Assembly: GCF_027579695.1 (NCBI RefSeq)
Contig: NW_026869982.1
Location: 927,001-991,000, forward strand
DNA: 64,000 nt
Reading direction: 5' to 3'
Source of the DNA: Neoarius graeffei
Lineage: Eukaryota > Chordata > Actinopteri > Siluriformes > Ariidae
The notes beneath the pieces are model-generated. The model worked only from the letters and a program-made list of their open reading frames with translations. It did no database searches and had not been told where the DNA came from. Below, in pieces: positions 36,489 to 47,354 of this stretch; position 1 is the first letter of the stretch; every line of letters starts with the position of its first letter. The translations under genes and the position numbers were made by a program.

Positions 36489-39400
36489 GCTTACAGTACC
36501 TGGTATTCCTAGGCAGTCTCCCACTCAAGTACTAACCAGGCCCAACTCTGTTTAGCTTCTGAGATCAGACGGGATCAGGCGTTCTCAGAGTGGTTTGGCC
36601 GTAAGCAACAGCTTGTTGGAAATGTGCCGTTTTTCTTGCCTTGCGATCAGAAGGAAAATTCTTGCCTTGCGACCAGAAGGAAAATTCAAACAGATTTCTG
36701 CAAGAAGACAAAATAAAATGCTTACAGTACCTGGTATTCCTAGGCAGTCTCACACTCAAGTACTAACCAGGCCCAACTCTGTTTAGCTTCTCAGATCAGA
36801 CAGGATCAGGCATTGTCAGAGTGGTTTGGACGTAAACAACAGTCTGGAAATGTGTGCCTTGCCTTGCCTTGCCTTGCGCCCAGAAGGAAAATTCTTGCCT
36901 TGCGAGCAGAAGGAAAATTCAAACAGATTTCTGCAAGAAGACAAAATAAAATGCTTACAGTACCTGGTATTCCTAGGCAGTCTCCCACTCAAGTACTAAC
37001 CAGGCAAAACTCTGTTTAGCTTCTGAAATCAGACGGGATCAGGCATTGTCAGAGTGGTTTGGCCGTGAGCAACAGTTTGCTGGAAATGTGCCGTTTTTCT
37101 TGCCTTGCCTTGCCTTGCGCCCAGAAGGAAAATTATTGCCTTGCGAGCAGAAGGAAAATTCAAACAGATTTCTGCAAGAAGACAAAATAAAATGCTTACA
37201 GTACCTGGTATTCCTAGGCAGTCTCCCACTCAAGTACTAACCAGGCCCAACTCTGTTTAGCTTCTGAGATCAGACGGGATCAGGCGTTGTCAGAGTGGTT
37301 TGGCCGTAAGCAACAGCTCGTTGGAAATGTGCCGTTTTTCTTGCCTTGCGATCAGAAGGAAAATTCTTGCCTTGCGACCAGAAGGAAAATTCAAACAGAT
37401 TTCTGCAAGAAGACAAAATAAAATGCTTACAGTACCTGGTATTCCTAGGCAGTCTCACACTCAAGTACTAACCAGGCCCAACTCTGTTTAGCTTCTCAGA
37501 TCAGACAGGATCAGGCATTGTCAGAGTGGTTTGGACGTAAACAACAGTCTGGAAATGTGTGCCTTGCCTTGCCTTGCCTTGCCTTGCGCCCAGAAGGAAA
37601 ATTCTTGCCTTGCGAGCAGAAGGAAAATTCAAACAGATTTCTGCAAGAAGACAAAATAAAATGCTTACAGTACCTGGTATTCCTAGGCAGTCTCCCACTC
37701 AAGTACTAACCAGGCCCAACTCTGTTTAGCTTCTGAAATCAGACGGGATCAGGCATTGTCAGAGTGGTTTGGCCGTGAGCAACAGTTTGCTGGAAATGTG
37801 CCGTTTTTCTTGCCTTGCCTTGCCTTGCACCCAGAAGGAAAATTATTGCCTTGCGAGCAGAAGGAAAATTCAAACAGATTTCTGCAAGAAGACAAAATAA
37901 AATGCTTACAGTACCTGGTATTCCTAGGCAGTCTCCCACTCAAGTACTAACCAGGCCCAACTCTGTTTAGCTTCTGAGATCAGACGGGATCAGGCGTTGT
38001 CAGAGTGGTTTGGCCGTAAGCAACAGCTTGTTGGAAATGTGCCGTTTTTCTTGCCTTGCGATCAGAAGGAAAATTCTTGCCTTGCGACCAGAAGGAAAAT
38101 TCAAACAGATTTCTGCAAGAAGACAAAATAAAATGCTTACAGTACCTGGTATTCCTAGGCAGTCTCACACTCAAGTACTAACCAGGCCCAACTCTGTTTA
38201 GCTTCTCAGATCAGACAGGATCAGGCATTGTCAGAGTGGTTTGGACGTAAACAACAGTCTGGAAATGTGTGCCTTGCCTTGCCTTGCCTTGCCTTGCCTT
38301 GCGCCCAGAAGGAAAATTCTTGCCTTGCGAGCAGAAGGAAAATTCAAACAGATTTCTGCAAGAAGACAAAATAAAATGCTTACAGTACCTGGTATTCCTA
38401 GGCAGTCTCCCACTCAAGTACTAACCAGGCCCAACTCTGTTTAGCTTCTGAAATCAGACGGGATCAGGCATTGTCAGAGTGGTTTGGCCGTGAGCAACAG
38501 TTTGCTGGAAATGTGCCGTTTTTCTTGCCTTGCCTTGCCTTGCGCCCAGAAGGAAAATTATTGCCTTGCTAGCAGAAGGAAAATTCAAACAGATTTCTGC
38601 AAGAAGACAAAATAAAATGCTTACAGTACCTGGTATTCCTAGGCAGTCTCCCACTCAAGTACTAACCAGGCCCAACTCTGTTTAGCTTCTGAGATCAGAC
38701 GGGATCAGGCGTTGTCAGAGTGGTTTGGCCGTAAGCAACAGCTTGTTGGAAATGTGCCGTTTTTCTTGCCTTGCGATCAGAAGGAAAATTCTTGCCTTGC
38801 GACCAGAAGGAAAATTCAAACAGATTTCTGCAAGAAGACAAAATAAAATGCTTACAGTACCTGGTATTCCTAGGCAGTCTCACACTCAAGTACTAACCAG
38901 GCCCAACTCTGTTTAGCTTCTCAGATCAGACAGGATCAGGCATTGTCAGAGTGGTTTGGACGTAAACAACAGTCTGGAAATGTGTGCCTTGCCTTGCCTT
39001 GCCTTGCCTTGCGCCCAGAAGGAAAATTCTTGCCTTGCGAGCAGAAGGAAAATTCAAACAGATTTCTGCAAGAAGACAAAATAAAATGCTTACAGTACCT
39101 GGTATTCCTAGGCAGTCTCCCACTCAAGTACTAACCAGGCCCAACTCTGTTTAGCTTCTGAGATCAGACGGGATCAGGCGTTCTCAGAGTGGTTTGGCCG
39201 TAAGCAACAGCTTGTTGGAAATGTGCCGTTTTTCTTGCCTTGCGATCAGAAGGAAAATTCTTGCCTTGCGACCAGAAGGAAAATTCAAACAGATTTCTGC
39301 AAGAAGACAAAATAAAATGCTTACAGTACCTGGTATTCCTAGGCAGTCTCACACTCAAGTACTAACCAGGCCCAACTCTGTTTAGCTTCTCAGATCAGAC

Positions 39401-42400
39401 AGGATCAGGCATTGTCAGAGTGGTTTGGACGTAAACAACAGTCTGGAAATGTGTGCCTTGCCTTGCCTTGCCTTGCGCCCAGAAGGAAAATTCTTGCCTT
39501 GCGAGCAGAAGGAAAATTCAAACAGATTTCTGCAAGAAGACAAAATAAAATGCTTACAGTACCTGGTATTCCTAGGCAGTCTCCCACTCAAGTACTAACC
39601 AGGCAAAACTCTGTTTAGCTTCTGAAATCAGACGGGATCAGGCATTGTCAGAGTGGTTTGGCCGTGAGCAACAGTTTGCTGGAAATGTGCCGTTTTTCTT
39701 GCCTTGCCTTGCCTTGCGCCCAGAAGGAAAATTATTGCCTTGCGAGCAGAAGGAAAATTCAAACAGATTTCTGCAAGAAGACAAAATAAAATGCTTACAG
39801 TACCTGGTATTCCTAGGCAGTCTCCCACTCAAGTACTAACCAGGCCCAACTCTGTTTAGCTTCTGAGATCAGACGGGATCAGGCGTTGTCAGAGTGGTTT
39901 GGCCGTAAGCAACAGCTTGTTGGAAATGTGCCGTTTTTCTTGCCTTGCGATCAGAAGGAAAATTCTTGCCTTGCGACCAGAAGGAAAATTCAAACAGATT
40001 TCTGCAAGAAGACAAAATAAAATGCTTACAGTACCTGGTATTCCTAGGCAGTCTCACACTCAAGTACTAACCAGGCCCAACTCTGTTTAGCTTCTCAGAT
40101 CAGACAGGATCAGGCATTGTCAGAGTGGTTTGGACGTAAACAACAGTCTGGAAATGTGTGCCTTGCCTTGCCTTGCCTTGCCTTGCGCCCAGAAGGAAAA
40201 TTCTTGCCTTGCGAGCAGAAGGAAAATTCAAACAGATTTCTGCAAGAAGACAAAATAAAATGCTTACAGTACCTGGTATTCCTAGGCAGTCTCCCACTCA
40301 AGTACTAACCAGGCCCAACTCTGTTTAGCTTCTGAAATCAGACGGGATCAGGCATTGTCAGAGTGGTTTGGCCATGAGCAACAGTTTGCTGGAAATGTGC
40401 CGTTTTTCTTGCCTTGCCTTGCCTTGCACCCAGAAGGAAAATTATTGCCTTGCGAGCAGAAGGAAAATTCAAACAGATTTCTGCAAGAAGACAAAATAAA
40501 ATGCTTACAGTACCTGGTATTCCTAGGCAGTCTCCCACTCAAGTACTAACCAGGCCCAACTCTGTTTAGCTTCTGAGATCAGACGGGATCAGGCGTTGTC
40601 AGAGTGGTTTGGCCGTAAGCAACAGCTTGTTGGAAATGTGCCGTTTTTCTTGCCTTGCGATCAGAAGGAAAATTCTTGCCTTGCGACCAGAAGGAAAATT
40701 CAAACAGATTTCTGCAAGAAGACAAAATAAAATGCTTACAGTACCTGGTATTCCTAGGCAGTCTCACACTCAAGTACTAACCAGGCCCAACTCTGTTTAG
40801 CTTCTCAGATCAGACAGGATCAGGCATTGTCAGAGTGGTTTGGACGTAAACAACAGTCTGGAAATGTGTGCCTTGCCTTGCCTTGCCTTGCCTTGCCTTG
40901 CGCCCAGAAGGAAAATTCTTGCCTTGCGAGCAGAAGGAAAATTCAAACAGATTTCTGCAAGAAGACAAAATAAAATGCTTACAGTACCTGGTATTCCTAG
41001 GCAGTCTCCCACTCAAGTACTAACCAGGCCCAACTCTGTTTAGCTTCTGAAATCAGACGGGATCAGGCATTGTCAGAGTGGTTTGGCCGTGAGCAACAGT
41101 TTGCTGGAAATGTGCCGTTTTTCTTGCCTTGCCTTGCCTTGCGCCCAGAAGGAAAATTATTGCCTTGCTAGCAGAAGGAAAATTCAAACAGATTTCTGCA
41201 AGAAGACAAAATAAAATGCTTACAGTACCTGGTATTCCTAGGCAGTCTCCCACTCAAGTACTAACCAGGCCCAACTCTGTTTAGCTTCTGAGATCAGACG
41301 GGATCAGGCGTTGTCAGAGTGGTTTGGCCGTAAGCAATAGCTTGTTGGAAATGTGCCGTTTTTCTTGCCTTGCGATCAGAAGGAAAATTCTTGCCTTGCG
41401 ACCAGAAGGAAAATTCAAACAGATTTCTGCAAGAAGACAAAATAAAATGCTTACAGTACCTGGTATTCCTAGGCAGTCTCACACTCAAGTACTAACCAGG
41501 CCCAACTCTGTTTAGCTTCTCAGATCAGACAGGATCAGGCATTGTCAGAGTGGTTTGGACGTAAACAACAGTCTGGAAATGTGTGCCTTGCCTTGCCTTG
41601 CCTTGCCTTGCGCCCAGAAGGAAAATTCTTGCCTTGCGAGCAGAAGGAAAATTCAAACAGATTTCTGCAAGAAGACAAAATAAAATGCTTACAGTACCTG
41701 GTATTCCTAGGCAGTCTCCCACTCAAGTACTAACCAGGCCCAACTCTGTTTAGCTTCTGAGATCAGACGGGATCAGGCGTTCTCAGAGTGGTTTGGCCGT
41801 AAGCAACAGCTTGTTGGAAATGTGCCGTTTTTCTTGCCTTGCGATCAGAAGGAAAATTCTTGCCTTGCGACCAGAAGGAAAATTCAAACAGATTTCTGCA
41901 AGAAGACAAAATAAAATGCTTACAGTACCTGGTATTCCTAGGCAGTCTCACACTCAAGTACTAACCAGGCCCAACTCTGTTTAGCTTCTCAGATCAGACA
42001 GGATCAGGCATTGTCAGAGTGGTTTGGACGTAAACAACAGTCTGGAAATGTGTGCCTTGCCTTGCCTTGCCTTGCCTTGCGCCCAGAAGGAAAATTCTTG
42101 CCTTGCGAGCAGAAGGAAAATTCAAACAGATTTCTGCAAGAAGACAAAATAAAATGCTTACAGTACCTGGTATTCCTAGGCAGTCTCCCACTCAAGTACT
42201 AACCAGGCCCAACTCTGTTTAGCTTCTGAGATCAGACGGGATCAGGCGTTCTCAGAGTGGTTTGGCCGTAAGCAACAGCTTGTTGGAAATGTGCCGTTTT
42301 TCTTGCCTTGCGATCAGAAGGAAAATTCTTGCCTTGCGACCAGAAGGAAAATTCAAACAGATTTCTGCAAGAAGACAAAATAAAATGCTTACAGTACCTG

Positions 42401-44754
42401 GTATTCCTAGGCAGTCTCACACTCAAGTACTAACCAGGCCCAACTCTGTTTAGCTTCTCAGATCAGACAGGATCAGGCATTGTCAGAGTGGTTTGGACGT
42501 AAACAACAGTCTGGAAATGTGTGCCTTGCCTTGCCTTGCCTTGCGCCCAGAAGGAAAATTCTTGCCTTGCGAGCAGAAGGAAAATTCAAACAGATTTCTG
42601 CAAGAAGACAAAATAAAATGCTTACAGTACCTGGTATTCCTAGGCAGTCTCCCACTCAAGTACTAACCAGGCAAAACTCTGTTTAGCTTCTGAAATCAGA
42701 CGGGATCAGGCATTGTCAGAGTGGTTTGGCCGTGAGCAACAGTTTGCTGGAAATGTGCCGTTTTTCTTGCCTTGCCTTGCCTTGCGCCCAGAAGGAAAAT
42801 TATTGCCTTGCGAGCAGAAGGAAAATTCAAACAGATTTCTGCAAGAAGACAAAATAAAATGCTTACAGTACCTGGTATTCCTAGGCAGTCTCCCACTCAA
42901 GTACTAACCAGGCCCAACTCTGTTTAGCTTCTGAGATCAGACGGGATCAGGCGTTGTCAGAGTGGTTTGGCCGTAAGCAACAGCTTGTTGGAAATGTGCC
43001 GTTTTTCTTGCCTTGCGATCAGAAGGAAAATTCTTGCCTTGCGACCAGAAGGAAAATTCAAACAGATTTCTGCAAGAAGACAAAATAAAATGCTTACAGT
43101 ACCTGGTATTCCTAGGCAGTCTCACACTCAAGTACTAACCAGGCCCAACTCTGTTTAGCTTCTCAGATCAGACAGGATCAGGCATTGTCAGAGTGGTTTG
43201 GACGTAAACAACAGTCTGGAAATGTGTGCCTTGCCTTGCCTTGCCTTGCCTTGCGCCCAGAAGGAAAATTCTTGCCTTGCGAGCAGAAGGAAAATTCAAA
43301 CAGATTTCTGCAAGAAGACAAAATAAAATGCTTACAGTACCTGGTATTCCTAGGCAGTCTCCCACTCAAGTACTAACCAGGCCCAACTCTGTTTAGCTTC
43401 TGAAATCAGACGGGATCAGGCATTGTCAGAGTGGTTTGGCCGTGAGCAACAGTTTGCTGGAAATGTGCCGTTTTTCTTGCCTTGCCTTGCCTTGCACCCA
43501 GAAGGAAAATTATTGCCTTGCGAGCAGAAGGAAAATTCAAACAGATTTCTGCAAGAAGACAAAATAAAATGCTTACAGTACCTGGTATTCCTAGGCAGTC
43601 TCCCACTCAAGTACTAACCAGGCCCAACTCTGTTTAGCTTCTGAGATCAGACGGGATCAGGCGTTGTCAGAGTGGTTTGGCCGTAAGCAACAGCTTGTTG
43701 GAAATGTGCCGTTTTTCTTGCCTTGCGATCAGAAGGAAAATTCTTGCCTTGCGACCAGAAGGAAAATTCAAACAGATTTCTGCAAGAAGACAAAATAAAA
43801 TGCTTACAGTACCTGGTATTCCTAGGCAGTCTCACACTCAAGTACTAACCAGGCCCAACTCTGTTTAGCTTCTCAGATCAGACAGGATCAGGCATTGTCA
43901 GAGTGGTTTGGACGTAAACAACAGTCTGGAAATGTGTGCCTTGCCTTGCCTTGCCTTGCCTTGCCTTGCGCCCAGAAGGAAAATTCTTGCCTTGCGAGCA
44001 GAAGGAAAATTCAAACAGATTTCTGCAAGAAGACAAAATAAAATGCTTACAGTACCTGGTATTCCTAGGCAGTCTCCCACTCAAGTACTAACCAGGCCCA
44101 ACTCTGTTTAGCTTCTGAAATCAGACGGGATCAGGCATTGTCAGAGTGGTTTGGCCGTGAGCAACAGTTTGCTGGAAATGTGCCGTTTTTCTTGCCTTGC
44201 CTTGCCTTGCGCCCAGAAGGAAAATTATTGCCTTGCTAGCAGAAGGAAAATTCAAACAGATTTCTGCAAGAAGACAAAATAAAATGCTTACAGTACCTGG
44301 TATTCCTAGGCAGTCTCCCACTCAAGTACTAACCAGGCCCAACTCTGTTTAGCTTCTGAGATCAGACGGGATCAGGCGTTGTCAGAGTGGTTTGGCCGTA
44401 AGCAATAGCTTGTTGGAAATGTGCCGTTTTTCTTGCCTTGCGATCAGAAGGAAAATTCTTGCCTTGCGACCAGAAGGAAAATTCAAACAGATTTCTGCAA
44501 GAAGACAAAATAAAATGCTTACAGTACCTGGTATTCCTAGGCAGTCTCACACTCAAGTACTAACCAGGCCCAACTCTGTTTAGCTTCTCAGATCAGACAG
44601 GATCAGGCATTGTCAGAGTGGTTTGGACGTAAACAACAGTCTGGAAATGTGTGCCTTGCCTTGCCTTGCCTTGCCTTGCGCCCAGAAGGAAAATTCTTGC
44701 CTTGCGAGCAGAAGGAAAATTCAAACAGATTTCTGCAAGAAGACAAAATAAAAT
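36489..44754 (-). repeat. 11-unit higher-order repeat block, regular part (2599-bp copies)
   Basis: Three copies of exactly 2599 bp: 36489-39087 (A36489 B36720 C36953 A37194 B37425 C37663 A37904 B38135 C38378 A38619 B38850), 39088-41686 (A39088 B39319 C39552 A39793 B40024 C40262 A40503 B40734 C40977 A41218 B41449) and 42156-44754 (A42156 B42387 C42620 A42861 B43092 C43330 A43571 B43802 C44045 A44286 B44517). A 469-bp A-B dimer (A41687 B41918) is inserted before the third. Unit lengths in order are 231, 233, 241, 231, 238, 241, 231, 243, 241, 231 and 238. Position-specific marks: first A ggcgttctcag, first C caggcaaaactc, second C ttgcaccc, third C gctagcag, last A usually gcaatagc (not in A38619). 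Confidence 0.92.
36953..37070 (-). pseudogene. Class C 5S copy with the caggcaaaactc mark
   Basis: Two adjacent bases are changed (cc to aa on the plus strand, caggcaaaactc instead of caggcccaactc). On the RNA, G64 and G65 become U, removing both pairs with C14 and C15 at the base of helix II. This sub-lineage always holds the first C position of the 11-unit repeat: 25817, 28431, 35069, 36953, 39552, 42620, 45219, 47667, 52629, 55233, plus earlier copies at 20857, 22982, 23223, 23928 and the chimera 24169. Confidence 0.75.
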
Positions 44755-45459
44755 GCTTACAGTACCTGGTATTCCTAGGCAGTCTCCCACTCAAGTACTA
44801 ACCAGGCCCAACTCTGTTTAGCTTCTGAGATCAGACGGGATCAGGCGTTCTCAGAGTGGTTTGGCCGTAAGCAACAGCTTGTTGGAAATGTGCCGTTTTT
44901 CTTGCCTTGCGATCAGAAGGAAAATTCTTGCCTTGCGACCAGAAGGAAAATTCAAACAGATTTCTGCAAGAAGACAAAATAAAATGCTTACAGTACCTGG
45001 TATTCCTAGGCAGTCTCACACTCAAGTACTAACCAGGCCCAACTCTGTTTAGCTTCTCAGATCAGACAGGATCAGGCATTGTCAGAGTGGTTTGGACGTA
45101 AACAACAGTCTGGAAATGTGTGCCTTGCCTTGCCTTGCCTTGCGCCCAGAAGGAAAATTCTTGCCTTGCGAGCAGAAGGAAAATTCAAACAGATTTCTGC
45201 AAGAAGACAAAATAAAATGCTTACAGTACCTGGTATTCCTAGGCAGTCTCCCACTCAAGTACTAACCAGGCAAAACTCTGTTTAGCTTCTGAAATCAGAC
45301 GGGATCAGGCATTGTCAGAGTGGTTTGGCCGTGAGCAACAGTTTGCTGGAAATGTGCCGTTTTTCTTGCCTTGCCTTGCCTTGCGCCCAGAAGGAAAATT
45401 ATTGCCTTGCGAGCAGAAGGAAAATTCAAACAGATTTCTGCAAGAAGACAAAATAAAAT

Positions 45460-45577
45460 GCTTACAGTACCTGGTATTCCTAGGCAGGATCCCACTCAAG
45501 TACTAACCAGGCCCAACTCTGTTTAGCTTCTGAGATCAGACGGGATCAGGCGTTGTCAGAGTGGTTTGGCCGTAAGC
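45460..45577 (-). pseudogene. Class A 5S copy with a three-base cluster change
   Basis: Here aggcagtctccc reads aggcaggatccc, so three adjacent bases differ from the other copies I compared, creating GGATCC at 45487-45492. The change lies in box C of the internal promoter. It may be a multi-nucleotide mutation event or a sequencing or assembly error. Confidence 0.7.
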
Positions 45578-47259
45578 AACAGCTTGTTGGAAATGTGCCG
45601 TTTTTCTTGCCTTGCGATCAGAAGGAAAATTCTTGCCTTGCGACCAGAAGGAAAATTCAAACAGATTTCTGCAAGAAGACAAAATAAAATGCTTACAGTA
45701 CCTGGTATTCCTAGGCAGTCTCACACTCAAGTACTAACCAGGCCCAACTCTGTTTAGCTTCTCAGATCAGACAGGATCAGGCATTGTCAGAGTGGTTTGG
45801 ACGTAAACAACAGTCTGGAAATGTGTGCCTTGCCTTGCCTTGCCTTGCCTTGCCTTGCGCCCAGAAGGAAAATTCTTGCCTTGCGAGCAGAAGGAAAATT
45901 CAAACAGATTTCTGCAAGAAGACAAAATAAAATGCTTACAGTACCTGGTATTCCTAGGCAGTCTCCCACTCAAGTACTAACCAGGCCCAACTCTGTTTAG
46001 CTTCTGAAATCAGACGGGATCAGGCATTGTCAGAGTGGTTTGGCCGTGAGCAACAGTTTGCTGGAAATGTGCCGTTTTTCTTGCCTTGCCTTGCCTTGCA
46101 CCCAGAAGGAAAATTATTGCCTTGCGAGCAGAAGGAAAATTCAAACAGATTTCTGCAAGAAGACAAAATAAAATGCTTACAGTACCTGGTATTCCTAGGC
46201 AGTCTCCCACTCAAGTACTAACCAGGCCCAACTCTGTTTAGCTTCTGAGATCAGACGGGATCAGGCGTTGTCAGAGTGGTTTGGCCGTAAGCAACAGCTT
46301 GTTGGAAATGTGCCGTTTTTCTTGCCTTGCGATCAGAAGGAAAATTCTTGCCTTGCGACCAGAAGGAAAATTCAAACAGATTTCTGCAAGAAGACAAAAT
46401 AAAATGCTTACAGTACCTGGTATTCCTAGGCAGTCTCACACTCAAGTACTAACCAGGCCCAACTCTGTTTAGCTTCTCAGATCAGACAGGATCAGGCATT
46501 GTCAGAGTGGTTTGGACGTAAACAACAGTCTGGAAATGTGTGCCTTGCCTTGCCTTGCCTTGCCTTGCCTTGCGCCCAGAAGGAAAATTCTTGCCTTGCG
46601 AGCAGAAGGAAAATTCAAACAGATTTCTGCAAGAAGACAAAATAAAATGCTTACAGTACCTGGTATTCCTAGGCAGTCTCCCACTCAAGTACTAACCAGG
46701 CCCAACTCTGTTTAGCTTCTGAAATCAGACGGGATCAGGCATTGTCAGAGTGGTTTGGCCGTGAGCAACAGTTTGCTGGAAATGTGCCGTTTTTCTTGCC
46801 TTGCCTTGCCTTGCGCCCAGAAGGAAAATTATTGCCTTGCTAGCAGAAGGAAAATTCAAACAGATTTCTGCAAGAAGACAAAATAAAATGCTTACAGTAC
46901 CTGGTATTCCTAGGCAGTCTCCCACTCAAGTACTAACCAGGCCCAACTCTGTTTAGCTTCTGAGATCAGACGGGATCAGGCGTTGTCAGAGTGGTTTGGC
47001 CGTAAGCAACAGCTTGTTGGAAATGTGCCGTTTTTCTTGCCTTGCGATCAGAAGGAAAATTCTTGCCTTGCGACCAGAAGGAAAATTCAAACAGATTTCT
47101 GCAAGAAGACAAAATAAAATGCTTACAGTACCTGGTATTCCTAGGCAGTCTCACACTCAAGTACTAACCAGGCCCAACTCTGTTTAGCTTCTCAGATCAG
47201 ACAGGATCAGGCATTGTCAGAGTGGTTTGGACGTAAACAACAGTCTGGAAATGTGTGCC

Positions 47260-47354
47260 TTGCCTTGCCTTGCCTTGCCTTGCCTTGCCTTGCCTTGCCT
47301 TGCCTTGCCTTGCCTTGCCTTGCCTTGCCTTGCCTTGCCTTGCCTTGCCTTGCC
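47260..47354 (+). repeat. (TTGCC)19 microsatellite in a class B spacer
   Basis: Nineteen pentamers in unit B47121. The corresponding last-B position of other 11-unit copies usually has four (for example 38850, 41449, 44517), and the next unit is another B instead of the expected A, so expansion and loss of an A unit occurred at the same junction. Confidence 0.95.
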
